A stretch of 64,000 bases of DNA from JBBDIK01 sp964640385 (lineage in GTDB: Bacteria; Actinomycetota; UBA4738; JBBDHU01), in NCBI GenBank assembly GCA_964640385.1, contig CAZXFL010000004.1, forward strand, positions 1-64,000, given 5' to 3'. Below are positions 50,936-61,673 of this stretch, in pieces. Position 1 is the first letter of the stretch. The number at the start of each line of letters is the position of its first letter. The position numbers and the translations under genes were made by a program. A model generated the notes under the pieces. The model ran no database searches. It worked only from the letters and a program-made list of their open reading frames with translations, and had not been told where the DNA came from.

Positions 50936-53446
50936 CTAACCAGCCGAGTAGCGGAACGGGTCGAGCGACACGCGGGCCGGAACGTCGGTCCCTAGCGCGT
51001 CGACGTTGACGGCGAACGTCCCCCCGGCGGGGATCGAGGCCACGACGTCCGGCTCGAGCATCGCAAGCCCGCAAGCGGCCCCGAGCGTGTGACCGTAGGC
51101 CCCGCTCGTCACCTGACCCACGATGCGGCCGTCCACAAGCACCGACTCGCCGTGGTAGAGCACCGGGTCTGGATCGTCGAGCAGCAGGAACACCTGCCGT
51201 CGCTCGCGCGAGACGCCATCCAGCGCCTTGCGTCCGGTAAACCCAGGGGCCGCGTCCATCGCCACGAACCGATCGAGCCCAGCCGCAAACGGGTCGTCGG
51301 CCGGACCGATGTCGTGACCGAGGTGGCGATACCCGACCTCGGCGCGCAGGGAATCCAACGCGTTCAGTCCGGCGAGGCGGAGGCCGAACTCCTCCCCTGC
51401 CTCGACGATCTGGTCGAACACCGCGACCGCGACCGCGACGGCTACGTACAGCTCGTAGCCCCGCTCCCCCGTGAACGAGACCCGCAGGGCGGTTCCGGCC
51501 ACGCCGGCGATCTGGATATCCCGCGTGGCGAATCGCGCGAGATCGTCTACATCATCCGGGGTGAGCCGCTGCAACAGTTCCAGGCTGCGCGGCCCTGCCA
51601 GGTGCAACACCGCGATGTCCGCCGTGACGTTCGCCACCGTAGCGTCGTGCCCGGCCGCGGCGCGCCGGATGAGCCACTCAGTCTTCCGCTGCGCGAGGGT
51701 TGGCGTGATGACGAGGAAGCGATCCGGGGCGCGGCGCAGCACAGTGCCGTCGACCTCGATCCCTCCCCGTCGGTTGAGCATCAACGTGTAGACGGCGCGG
51801 CCGACCGGCAGCCCCCAGATGTCGGCGGTGCAGATCTGCCGAACGACATCCGCCGCCTCGGGTCCCGCGACCTCGATCTTCGCGAACGACGACAGGTCGA
51901 AGAACGCCACACCTTCGCGCGCGGCCCCGTGCTCATCCCCCGAAGCCTGGAACCAGTTCTGCCGGCCGTACGAGTAGACGATCTCTGGCTCCTCCCCGGC
52001 GCGCGCGAACCACATCGGGCGCTCCCACCCGTTCGCCTCCCCGAGGAATGCCCCGGCGTCGCGCAGCCGCTCGGTCAGCGGCGTGCGCAGGAGCCCGCGG
52101 GCCGCCTCCGATTGGATGTGCGGCCAGTGCATCGCGTAGAGGCGGCCCAAGCTCTCCCGGGTGCGCTCGTGCAGGTACCGGGGGTCCCCCTGCGCGGCGT
52201 CGAACCGAGCGACATCCACGGCCGATGCATCGAAGGCCGGCGCCCCACCGACGATCCACTCGGCCAGCGCACGTCCCGCCCCCGGCGCGAAGATGATCCC
52301 CTGCGAGTTGAACCCGGCGCCGACGTACAGGCCGGCAACCTCGGGCGTCGCCCCCAAGCAGAAGTTGACGTCCGGCGTGAAGGACTCGGGGGCGCACAGG
52401 AACCGCTCGTAGTTCGCGTCGCGCAGCGCGGGAACGGCGCGCTCCGCGTTCTCGCGGACGGGCTTGAAGTGTTCCCAGTCCGGCTCGAACTCGCCGAAGG
52501 AGAAGTCGTCGGCGATAGTCTGCATCGCGCGTGGTTTGCCGTCCGGCTCGAACGCGCCGACGAGCAGGCAGCCGCGGTGGTGCCGCACGTACAGGTAGCC
52601 GTCCAGGTCGCGGATGAGCGGCATCGACGGGACCGCGCCGTCCACCGGTCCGGTCGTGACGTGCACGTGCTCGGCCGCATAGAGGGGCACGAGTGCCCCG
52701 ACCGTCGCCGCGAGTTCCCGAGTCCAGATGCCCGCGCACAGGACGACGACCTCGGCCTCCACATCCCCTTGCTCGGTCACCACACCGGTCACGCGGGGCA
52801 TGCCGGCGGCATCGTCCACCTTCAGCCCAGTGATGCGAACGCCCTCCCGGACGCTCACACCGGCGTCGGCGGCCCACTTCACCATCGCGGCGGCGCCCCA
52901 CCCCGGGTTGATCATCGCGTCCCCGGGCTGGTGCAGCGCCGCGAGCACGCCATCGGTCGAGACGAGCGCATGCACGTCGACGATCTCGTCGGGGTTCAGC
53001 AGATGCGCCTCGATGTCGTGGTGGCGGGCCATAACGCCCATCGCCTTCAGCTCGTCTACCCGTCCCGGTTGACGCGCGAGGGTGATGGAGCCGTTCTCAT
53101 TGAAGGCAACCGGGAGGCCGGTCTTCGCCTCGAGCCCACGGTAGATCTCGACGCCGTAGCTCGAGAACTCGGTCAGGGCGTGCGATCCGCGCATCCGGGC
53201 AAGGAGTCCGGCGGCATGCCACGAGGTTCCCGACGCCACCCGGTCGCGTTCGAGCAGCAGCACATCACGCTCGCCCAGCTCTGCGAGATGCGCCGCGGTC
53301 GATGCACCAACGACGCCCGCGCCGATGACGACGATACGCGCACGGGACGGGAGGGGCGCGGTGACGACATCCGCCCCGAGGAACGCGGCCGCGCTGATGG
53401 AATCGTCCAGCAGCCGCTCGTCGGGGGCGGTCTCGGACGCGCTCAT
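50936..53446 (-). CDS. FAD-dependent oxidoreductase fused to GcvT (dimethylglycine/sarcosine dehydrogenase family)
   Basis: The ATG at 53446 overlaps the stop of the serine hydrolase gene (ATGA). The 836-residue protein has an N-terminal DAO domain (VVIGAGVVGASTAAHLAELG near residue 40, then the RDLDGYLYVRHHRG and FAPGAGRALAEWI segments) and a short linker domain (about 400-450). The GcvT folate-binding domain follows (FFDLSSFAKIEVAGPEAADVV onward), with a C-terminal barrel containing PVLYHGESVLV. Such fusions oxidatively demethylate N-methyl glycines and pass the one-carbon unit to tetrahydrofolate. It is the last gene of the operon. Confidence 0.88.
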   Translation of the reverse strand: MSASETAPDERLLDDSISAAAFLGADVVTAPLPSRARIVVIGAGVVGASTAAHLAELGERDVLLLERDRVASGTSWHAAGLLARMRGSHALTEFSSYGVEIYRGLEAKTGLPVAFNENGSITLARQPGRVDELKAMGVMARHHDIEAHLLNPDEIVDVHALVSTDGVLAALHQPGDAMINPGWGAAAMVKWAADAGVSVREGVRITGLKVDDAAGMPRVTGVVTEQGDVEAEVVVLCAGIWTRELAATVGALVPLYAAEHVHVTTGPVDGAVPSMPLIRDLDGYLYVRHHRGCLLVGAFEPDGKPRAMQTIADDFSFGEFEPDWEHFKPVRENAERAVPALRDANYERFLCAPESFTPDVNFCLGATPEVAGLYVGAGFNSQGIIFAPGAGRALAEWIVGGAPAFDASAVDVARFDAAQGDPRYLHERTRESLGRLYAMHWPHIQSEAARGLLRTPLTERLRDAGAFLGEANGWERPMWFARAGEEPEIVYSYGRQNWFQASGDEHGAAREGVAFFDLSSFAKIEVAGPEAADVVRQICTADIWGLPVGRAVYTLMLNRRGGIEVDGTVLRRAPDRFLVITPTLAQRKTEWLIRRAAAGHDATVANVTADIAVLHLAGPRSLELLQRLTPDDVDDLARFATRDIQIAGVAGTALRVSFTGERGYELYVAVAVAVAVFDQIVEAGEEFGLRLAGLNALDSLRAEVGYRHLGHDIGPADDPFAAGLDRFVAMDAAPGFTGRKALDGVSRERRQVFLLLDDPDPVLYHGESVLVDGRIVGQVTSGAYGHTLGAACGLAMLEPDVVASIPAGGTFAVNVDALGTDVPARVSLDPFRYSAG

Positions 53447-54606
53447 CCGAGCGCGCGCTCGCAGAGCGCGGTGAGTCCCGCATCCTGGAGGGGGAACGTA
53501 CCTTCTGCGGCCGGCCACGTGGAGAACTTGGCGACGACGGTGTTCGATGGATGGTGGACGAGGAGCTGCTGGCCGTTGATGCCGTAGCCCGAGTAGATCC
53601 CCGCGGCCGGATCGAGCACCCACCATTGGTCGTGGTAGAACGCGTCGGGAAAGGCCGGGTCTAGACCCTGGGTCGCGATGTAGGCGTCGATCAGGTCCTG
53701 ATCGCGCACCCGCAGACGCGCCAGCCAGTCGGCGGGGATCACGCGCTTCCCGTCGATCTCGCCACCCTGCAAGCACATCACGCCGAATCGGGCGAAGTCA
53801 CGCGCGCTCGTGCAGATGCCACCCTCAACGGCCGGGAACCCGGCGTCGTCCACGATGACGTCCGCGTCGCGCTCGGCACCGATCCGACTCCAGACATCGC
53901 GCGAGAATGCGGTCGTGAAGGGGTCGCCCGTGACCTCCTGGATGATCCACGCCAGCACATCGGTCAGGATCGAGCGGTACTCGAAGACCCCGCCGTGCTC
54001 GCGTTCGTTCTCGATGCCGGCGATCCACGCGGCCGTGTCTGTCGGCAGCCCTTCACGAACGCGTGGGCGATAGCCCGAGACCTCCTCGATGAGCCGCCCG
54101 TCGCTCTCCGGGTTGTCGTAGTCGCTCTCGTCGAAACGCGTGCCGGTCCGCATATCGAGCACGGACTGCACGGTGCATCCCTCCCAGGCCGTGCCCCGCA
54201 GGCGTGGGATGTAGTCGGGCACGGTCGCCATCGGGTCGACGCGCCCATCGCCGACGAGCGTGCCGAGATGAGTCGCGGTCAGCGATTTCGAACAGGACAT
54301 GAGCAGGTGCGTGTCGGTAGGGCCGCAACCGTCTGCGTACCACTCGTGGATGAGCGTCCCGTCATGGACCACGACGAGCGCATCCGTGAACGTCGCCGCC
54401 AGGTATCGGTCCCAGTCGAACCGCTCGCCTTCGTGCTCGACGACGATGTCGTCGAACGAACGCTCGTCGCGGGGCAGTTCGGTGACCGGACCGTCGCCGC
54501 GCGAGATCCGCGCCGTCCTGGTCATCTGGCGGACGTACCAGAACCCCCACCGGTTGTAAGGTGCATCGAGCCAGTTCGAGAGCGTAAGGCCTTGCGGGCG
54601 ATCCAT
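53443..54606 (-). CDS. Serine hydrolase of beta-lactamase/NylB-like family
   Basis: The 387-residue protein has SCSK (SxxK nucleophile motif) and YRS (YxS), and a GINGQ segment near the C-terminus. This resembles class C beta-lactamase-fold amidases and esterases such as the 6-aminohexanoate-dimer hydrolases. There is no signal peptide. It lies between two FAD-GcvT fusion genes, 10 bases after the first and overlapping the second, so it should act in the same pathway. It might release a methylated amine from an amide or ester. Confidence 0.85.
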   Translation of the reverse strand: MDRPQGLTLSNWLDAPYNRWGFWYVRQMTRTARISRGDGPVTELPRDERSFDDIVVEHEGERFDWDRYLAATFTDALVVVHDGTLIHEWYADGCGPTDTHLLMSCSKSLTATHLGTLVGDGRVDPMATVPDYIPRLRGTAWEGCTVQSVLDMRTGTRFDESDYDNPESDGRLIEEVSGYRPRVREGLPTDTAAWIAGIENEREHGGVFEYRSILTDVLAWIIQEVTGDPFTTAFSRDVWSRIGAERDADVIVDDAGFPAVEGGICTSARDFARFGVMCLQGGEIDGKRVIPADWLARLRVRDQDLIDAYIATQGLDPAFPDAFYHDQWWVLDPAAGIYSGYGINGQQLLVHHPSNTVVAKFSTWPAAEGTFPLQDAGLTALCERALG

Positions 54607-54616
54607 GGCCAGCAGC

Positions 54617-57052
54617 TTACGAGCGAACGCGTTCGCCGGCAGGGTCGAACCGGGGTTCGGGAGCGATCCTCGCCGGGAGGTCGCGGTCGAAGTACCAGAC
54701 CTCGACTGGGTCGCCCTCCCCGAGGCGGTCGTCGACCCACGCGTACGCGATGCTTTCGCCGACCGACGCTCCCCAGCCGGCACTGGTGACGTAGCCGACG
54801 CTCTCGTCACCAACTATGACCGGCTCCGATCCCATCGCGACCTGCTCGTCGTCGATGACCAGGCACCGGAGCCTCCGTGTGGCTGCGCCAGCGCGTTCGG
54901 CATCGCCGGTTCTCCCGACGAAGTCGGAGTCGTCCTTGCGAACCGCGAAGCCCAGACCCGACTCGACCGGCCCATGCTCAGGACTCAGCTCCGCACCCCA
55001 TGCCCGGTAGCCCTTCTCAAGCCGCAGCGTCCCGAGCGCTCCGCGTCCTGCCGCGATCAGACCGTGATCCCGTCCCGCGCCCCAGACCGCGTCCCACAAC
55101 GCCGGGCCGTCCGACGCCCGGGACGTCAGTTCCCATCCCAGTTCGCCCGCGTACGAGATCCGCACGGCGGCGGCGGCGGCCCCGCCAACCACGATCTCCC
55201 GGGCCGTCATGTACGGGAACGCGTCGTTCGACAGTTCGGCGTCCGTGGTGACCGACAGGATGTCACGCGCCGCGGGTCCCCAGAGCCCGGCGCACGCGAC
55301 CTCCTCGGAGATGAACCGCATGTCGACGGAGCCGTCGGCCGGAGCGTGAGCGCGCAGCCACGCGAGATCGCGCGGCCCGTTGCCGCCGATCCAGTAGCGG
55401 TCCGCCGCAAGACGCGTCACCGTGACATCCGAGCGGATCCCGCCTCGCTCATCGAGCAGCACCGAGTAGATGACCGACCCCGCCGGCCGGTCCGTGCGAG
55501 CCGCGACCATGCGTAGCAGGAACGCCTCGGCGCCCGGTCCGGTCACCTCGATGCGGTACAGCGGCGTCATGTCGAAGAGCCCTGCGCGCTCCCGCGTCGC
55601 CAGGTGCTCCGCGACGGCGATCGGCGACCAATGGCGACGAGACCACTCGTCGCGGGAGAGCGACGGCAACCCCTCCGCGAGATGAGCGTTCGCCTCGTAC
55701 CACTGCGGTCGCTCCCACGTCGCGACGTTGAAGAACACGCCACCGAGTTCGCGCTGGCGCTCCTCGAACGGCGAGAACCGGATGTCGCGCGCAGAGACAC
55801 CGGGCTCGACGGGGTGGTGAGCGACATAGACGTCCCGGTACTGGTCCTCGCACCGCGGTTCGTAGTAGGAAGGCTCGAGCTCCCGCTCGTCGAACCGGGA
55901 CAGGTCCGCCGGCGACAGATCCATCTCCGAACCGCCGCTGACAAGCGTCTCCGCGAGCATCCGAGCGACGCCCTGCGAGTGCGTGACCCAGATCGAGAGC
56001 GCGAACCACAGCCCGGCGAGGTCCGGGTGCTCGCCGACCACCGGGAAACCGTCCGGCGTGAAGCCGAAGATACCGTTGAACTTCTTCGCGAGTCCTGCGC
56101 CCGCGAGCGGCGGGAGGAACTCGGTGACCAGCGTCCAGGCTTCCCTCCAGTCCCCCTCGGTGAACGCGAACGCGAGGCCGCCTTCGACGTTGCGTTCGTG
56201 GCCGTCGATCTCCTCGGACTGGACCGCCAACCCGTTGTGATGGAACGAGCCGATCCCGATGGCGGCACCGTAGTCGCGGAAGTAGATGCCGGTGTCGTGG
56301 TGGCGCAGGATCGGCATCGTCGCCTCGTTGGCGACGTTCGCGGCGAGCTGCGGGATGTCGGTTGTGATGGCGTACTGATGCTCCATCGGCAGGACGGGCA
56401 GCGTCAGGCCGACGCTGCGCCCGAGCTTCGGCCCCCACACCCCCGCGCAGCAGATCACGACATCGGCGGGGATCACGTCACCGCCGGCAACGACAACGCC
56501 CGTCGCCGTGCCGCCGGACGTCCGGAACCCGGTGACCTCCGTTTCGCCCAGGAACCTGACGCCGGCGTTCCCTGCGCGCTTGCCCATGGCCTCGACGGCG
56601 CGGAGCGATGCGGCGAGCCCCTCATCTTCGGTGACGTACGCACCGATCAGACCCTCGGGGTTGATGATCGGCCACAGGGACAGCGCCTCGTCGGGGTCGA
56701 CCATCCGGCCGCGCCACCCGAAGGAACGCGCCGCGTTGTGCCGGCGCCACAGCTCCTGTAGCCGCGCGTCGTTGTAGGCGACCTCGAGCGTTCCGAGTCC
56801 CGGGAACGCGGGCCCCTCGCCGGTCGCCAAGGTCTGGAACTTGCGGATCGTGTAGTCGGCCGTCTCCGAGAAGAACTTCGACGTGCTGGTACGGCTCACG
56901 AGTCCCGGCGCGTGCGCCGACGATCCTCCCGTCGCGAACAGCGGTCCCTTGTCCACGACGGTGATGTCATGCTCGCCGAGCAGGGCTAGTTCGTCCGCGA
57001 GGCCGACACCCACGACGCCGGCGCCGATGATCACGATCCGCCGGTCGCTCAC
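54617..57052 (-). CDS. FAD-dependent oxidoreductase fused to GcvT (dimethylglycine dehydrogenase family)
   Basis: The 811-residue protein starts directly with the FAD motif VIIGAGVVGVGLADELALLG, continues through an FAD-oxidoreductase C-terminal half (YFRDYGAAIGIGSFHH; FGFTPDGFPVVGEHPDLAGLW), a small linker domain near 390-440, the GcvT domain (GLFDMTPLYRIEVTGPGAEAFL) and its C-terminal barrel with ESGLGFAVRKDDSDFVGR. It is a paralogue of the 50936 gene with the same layout, which suggests sequential or alternative demethylations. It is 33 bases downstream of the DmdA-like gene. Confidence 0.88.
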   Translation of the reverse strand: MSDRRIVIIGAGVVGVGLADELALLGEHDITVVDKGPLFATGGSSAHAPGLVSRTSTSKFFSETADYTIRKFQTLATGEGPAFPGLGTLEVAYNDARLQELWRRHNAARSFGWRGRMVDPDEALSLWPIINPEGLIGAYVTEDEGLAASLRAVEAMGKRAGNAGVRFLGETEVTGFRTSGGTATGVVVAGGDVIPADVVICCAGVWGPKLGRSVGLTLPVLPMEHQYAITTDIPQLAANVANEATMPILRHHDTGIYFRDYGAAIGIGSFHHNGLAVQSEEIDGHERNVEGGLAFAFTEGDWREAWTLVTEFLPPLAGAGLAKKFNGIFGFTPDGFPVVGEHPDLAGLWFALSIWVTHSQGVARMLAETLVSGGSEMDLSPADLSRFDERELEPSYYEPRCEDQYRDVYVAHHPVEPGVSARDIRFSPFEERQRELGGVFFNVATWERPQWYEANAHLAEGLPSLSRDEWSRRHWSPIAVAEHLATRERAGLFDMTPLYRIEVTGPGAEAFLLRMVAARTDRPAGSVIYSVLLDERGGIRSDVTVTRLAADRYWIGGNGPRDLAWLRAHAPADGSVDMRFISEEVACAGLWGPAARDILSVTTDAELSNDAFPYMTAREIVVGGAAAAAVRISYAGELGWELTSRASDGPALWDAVWGAGRDHGLIAAGRGALGTLRLEKGYRAWGAELSPEHGPVESGLGFAVRKDDSDFVGRTGDAERAGAATRRLRCLVIDDEQVAMGSEPVIVGDESVGYVTSAGWGASVGESIAYAWVDDRLGEGDPVEVWYFDRDLPARIAPEPRFDPAGERVRS

Positions 57053-57085
57053 CGGGCCTCTCCCTCCGTACCGATACCCGGCAGC

Positions 57086-58237
57086 TCAGCCCTTCGGGAT
57101 GTCCTTGTTGGGGTCCACGAAGGGCAACTCGTGCACGGTCGCGACGATCGAGCCGCCCGGTGCCTCGACATCGAGCTTCGTTCCCGGTTCGATCAGCTCG
57201 ATCGGCACCCAGGCGAACCCGACGTTCTTCTCGAGGCGAGGCGACCAGGAGCATCCGGTGAGCCGGCCGACCGTCTCCCCGTCCTTCGAAACCGCCCAGT
57301 ACTCCGAGAACTCCTGCTCCTCGTCCAGGGCGTCCCCGGCCACCTCGACACCGACCAGCTTGCGATCCACACCCTCGCGCCGGATCCGCTCGAGCGCAGC
57401 CTTTCCGACGTAGTCCGCGTCCTGTTCCTCTACGAGACGCTCGAGGCCGGTGACGTGGAACGGCGTGTCGGTGACACGGATGTCCGAGCCGTAGTTGAAG
57501 ATGCCGGCCTCGATCCGCCGGGCCTCCGATGGCGCGATCACCTTGATCCCGAACGGCTCGCCCGCCGCAAGGATGGCGTTCCACAGGTCGTCGCCCCGTG
57601 CGGCGTCGCGCAGGTACACCTCGTATCCGACCTCACCCGTCCATCCGGTCCGCGAGACGACGACCGGGATGCCGTCTACTTCGGCCTCCGCACACCAGTA
57701 GTAGCGCAGGTCCGCAACGTCGTCGCCGAACATCGCACGCATGACGTCCTTCGACCGCGGCCCCTGCACTTGCACCGGGAACACGTCAGGCTCGGTAACA
57801 TCGACGTCCAGACCCATCCCGGCCGCGACCCCCCGGACGAAGAGCCCCGCGTCCGAGTCGGCGAGCGCCAGCCAGTAGTGGTTCTCGCCGAGCCGGAGCA
57901 GGACCGGGTCGTTCACGATCCCGCCGTCATCGGCGGTGAGCAGCACGTACTTGCACTGCATGACCTCGCACTTGTCAAGGTCCCGGCAGGTGGTGACGTT
58001 CGCGAGCTTGTGAGCGTCTGGCCCGGTGATCTCGGCGATGCGCTCGACCGAGACATCCCAGAGCGTGACGTCGTTGGCCAGCGCGTTGTACTCGGACACG
58101 GGGTCCTCGTAGAGCGTGGGCAGGAGCATGTGGTTGTAGAGTCCCCAGCTCTGGCAGCCGGCGCGCTTGGTCGCCTCGAAGAACGGCGACTTGCGGTACC
58201 AGGGAGCGATGTAGAACGGGAACGATTCCTGGGTCAC
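57086..58237 (-). CDS. GcvT-family aminomethyltransferase resembling DMSP demethylase DmdA
   Basis: GTG 58237 has GAGGAGG 6 bases upstream. The 383-residue stand-alone GcvT-fold protein has features I recall from DmdA rather than glycine-cleavage T-protein: YNHMLLPTL, LWDVSVERIAEITGPDA, ADSDAGLFVRG, EPDVFPVQVQGPRS and RIEAGIFNYGSD. These enzymes pass a methyl or methylene group to tetrahydrofolate; DmdA demethylates dimethylsulfoniopropionate. Related GcvT-like proteins without DMSP activity exist, so the substrate is uncertain. It is the first gene of a four-gene operon with two FAD-GcvT fusions. No other glycine-cleavage genes are nearby. Confidence 0.75.
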   Translation of the reverse strand: MTQESFPFYIAPWYRKSPFFEATKRAGCQSWGLYNHMLLPTLYEDPVSEYNALANDVTLWDVSVERIAEITGPDAHKLANVTTCRDLDKCEVMQCKYVLLTADDGGIVNDPVLLRLGENHYWLALADSDAGLFVRGVAAGMGLDVDVTEPDVFPVQVQGPRSKDVMRAMFGDDVADLRYYWCAEAEVDGIPVVVSRTGWTGEVGYEVYLRDAARGDDLWNAILAAGEPFGIKVIAPSEARRIEAGIFNYGSDIRVTDTPFHVTGLERLVEEQDADYVGKAALERIRREGVDRKLVGVEVAGDALDEEQEFSEYWAVSKDGETVGRLTGCSWSPRLEKNVGFAWVPIELIEPGTKLDVEAPGGSIVATVHELPFVDPNKDIPKG

Positions 58238-58311
58238 AGGTCCTCCTCGGTATCGATGACCCGGCCAGTGTGTCCCGGGCAAGGCTGCAAGCGCAAACCG
58301 CGGGCGCGTGG

Positions 58312-58384
58312 CTCCGGGGCTGGGACTCGAACCCAGAACCTACGGATTAACAGTCCGCCGCTCTACCCATTGAGCTACCCCGGA
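58312..58384 (-). tRNA. tRNA-Asn (anticodon GTT)
   Basis: Cloverleaf with acceptor TCCGGGG/CCCCGGA, D arm GCTC/GAGC, anticodon stem GCGGA/TCCGT with loop CTGTTAA, T arm CTGGG/CCCAG with TTCGAGT and discriminator G. CCA is not encoded. It lies 46 bases downstream of the rpoD stop, on the same strand. Confidence 0.95.
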
Positions 58385-58430
58385 AAGAAGTGTCGCCAGT
58401 CTAGCAACGGGTCCCGAAGGGACCGCTCGA

Positions 58431-59747
<1,317 letters not shown>

Positions 59748-59838
59748 GGGCTTCCCTCCGGCGTGGGTGCTGGCATCAGGCAAGTGTACGAAACGGTTGC
59801 GCACCACGACCGGGCGCCGGGAGGACGGGCCTTCGCCT

Positions 59839-61656
59839 CTAGGCGGGCCCGGCCGGGACACCCTCGCGCAACCGCCGGAGCTCCGCGTCGATCGAGATCA
59901 GCTCCTGGAACAGCTCGTCGTAGCCGAGGTCGGTCACCGGGTTCAGTTTCTGGAGCCGCCGGCGAACGTCTCCGCTCTTGCGCTGGAGCAGCAGCTCCTC
60001 GAGGCGCAGCCAGACGCCTTCGGCGTAGTCGAGGGACGGTTCCCCTTCGAGGGGCTCGACGGTCAGCTGGCTGACGGCCTTCGCGGTGCGTTCGTCCGCC
60101 GAGTCCGCGGCGAGCGAACGCACATCGCCACCGGCGGCGACCAGCTTCCCGAACAGCGCGCGATTACCCTCGGACTCGAAGTGTTCGGCCATGAGCTGGT
60201 CCCCGAACCGCTGAAGTACCTCGGAGTCCCGGGCGAGGAGCTTGAGCATCTCGCGCTCGACCCGCTCCTGGACGGGCGCGCGACGGCCGGTCGTCGGGCG
60301 TTGGGTGTGGCCAGAGGACGAGCCGGAGACGGCCGGCGCCGGGGCTCCACCGGCGGAGGCGCCCAGCTTGGCCATGAGCGATTCGTCGGAAACATCGGTG
60401 AGCTCGGCCAGCAGGTGTGCGTACTGCTGCCGGCGGACCGGGTCTTTGAGGCCCCCGACGATCGGCAGGGCAGCGTCCACGCCCCGCGTGCGCCCCTCGA
60501 TCGAGGCCGTATCGGCCCTCTCGACGACCCGTCTGATCATGTACTCGACCAGGGGTGTCGCGCCGGCCGCGAACTCCCGGAACTCCTCACCGCCGCGCTG
60601 GCGGACGAACTCGGCCGGGTCGAGACCTTTCGGCAGGATCAGGACGACCAGCTCGACGGCCGCGTTCTCGTGGAAGGCGTAGGCGCGTTCGGCGGCGCGC
60701 GCCCCGGCCTCGTCGGCGTCGAAGGTCAGGATCGCACGCTGCGCGAAGCGCGACAGCAGCCGCAGGTGCTGCTCGGTGATCGCGGTACCGCACGTCGCCA
60801 CCGCCGCTTCGACACCCCCCTGGGCCATGGCCACGACATCCGTGTAGCCCTCGGTCACGAACAGCTCACCGCTCCGCGTCGCGGCCGACTTCGCCCCGTC
60901 CAGGTTGTAGAGCAGTTCGGACTTGCGGTAGATCGGCGTCTCGGAGGTGTTGACGTACTTGGCGACCTTCGCGTCCGAAGACGGCAGGATGCGCCCGCCG
61001 AATCCGACGTGGCGCCCCGAGAGATCGCGGATCGGGAACGTGATGCGACCGCGGAACCGGTCGCGCATCCCACCTTCGCCGTCCTTGGCGACGAGTCCGG
61101 CCTCGACCAGCAGGTCGGGGCTGAGACGCTTCGCGAGGCGCCGCATCAGGAAGTCCGGAGAGCCGGGTGCGTATCCGATCTGGAACCGTTCGGCGACCTC
61201 CTGCCCGATGCCGCGCTCCTCGAGGTACGCGCGCGCCTCGCTGCCCTCGCGTCCGTCGGCCAGCATCTGACGGTAGAGCGCGGCCGCCTCCTCGTTCGCT
61301 CTGAAGAGGGCTTGCCGCTGCGACGCCGCCTTGCGTTCTGCGGGACTGTCGCCTTCGTAGCGGAGCTGCGTCCCCGTCATGCGCGCCAGCCGCTCGATCG
61401 TCTCGACGAACGTCAGGTTCTCGATCTCCTGCAGGAACCGGACCGCGTCGCCACCGGCGCCGCAACCGAAGCAGTAGTACACCTGCTTGGACGGAGAGAT
61501 GGAGAACGACGGCGTCTTCTCGGAATGGAACGGGCAGAGGCCGACGAGCGAGTCGTGGCCCGCTTTCTTGAGGGTGAGGAACTCCCCAACCACCTTGGCG
61601 ATGTCGGTCCGCTCGCGGACCGTCTCGATGTCCTCCGCCCTGATCCTGCCGGCCAC
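59839..61656 (-). CDS. dnaG: DNA primase
   Basis: GTG start with GGGAG upstream. The 605-residue protein has the CHC2 zinc finger (CPFH...CFGC) near residues 39-70, the RNA-polymerase-like core with RFRGRITFPI, the TOPRIM motifs VTEGYTDVVAMAQGG and LTFDADEAG, and a C-terminal DnaB-binding helical region. It makes RNA primers at the replication fork. Order dgt-dnaG-rpoD is common in actinobacteria and relatives. Confidence 0.96.
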   Translation of the reverse strand: MAGRIRAEDIETVRERTDIAKVVGEFLTLKKAGHDSLVGLCPFHSEKTPSFSISPSKQVYYCFGCGAGGDAVRFLQEIENLTFVETIERLARMTGTQLRYEGDSPAERKAASQRQALFRANEEAAALYRQMLADGREGSEARAYLEERGIGQEVAERFQIGYAPGSPDFLMRRLAKRLSPDLLVEAGLVAKDGEGGMRDRFRGRITFPIRDLSGRHVGFGGRILPSSDAKVAKYVNTSETPIYRKSELLYNLDGAKSAATRSGELFVTEGYTDVVAMAQGGVEAAVATCGTAITEQHLRLLSRFAQRAILTFDADEAGARAAERAYAFHENAAVELVVLILPKGLDPAEFVRQRGGEEFREFAAGATPLVEYMIRRVVERADTASIEGRTRGVDAALPIVGGLKDPVRRQQYAHLLAELTDVSDESLMAKLGASAGGAPAPAVSGSSSGHTQRPTTGRRAPVQERVEREMLKLLARDSEVLQRFGDQLMAEHFESEGNRALFGKLVAAGGDVRSLAADSADERTAKAVSQLTVEPLEGEPSLDYAEGVWLRLEELLLQRKSGDVRRRLQKLNPVTDLGYDELFQELISIDAELRRLREGVPAGPA

Positions 61657-61673
61657 GGAGCAGTCTCCCTTCC

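Noticed and set aside
51089..53587. An 832-residue plus-strand frame
   Set aside because: It is antisense to the FAD-GcvT fusion gene, which has full motifs; the frame is Arg/His-rich shadow sequence.
53443..54606. Resistance beta-lactamase
   Set aside because: Operon context with demethylating enzymes and the lack of a signal peptide favour a catabolic amidase or esterase.
57086..58237. Plain glycine-cleavage T-protein
   Set aside because: No gcvH or gcvP is nearby and the motifs look closer to DmdA; the call is left as GcvT family, DmdA-like.
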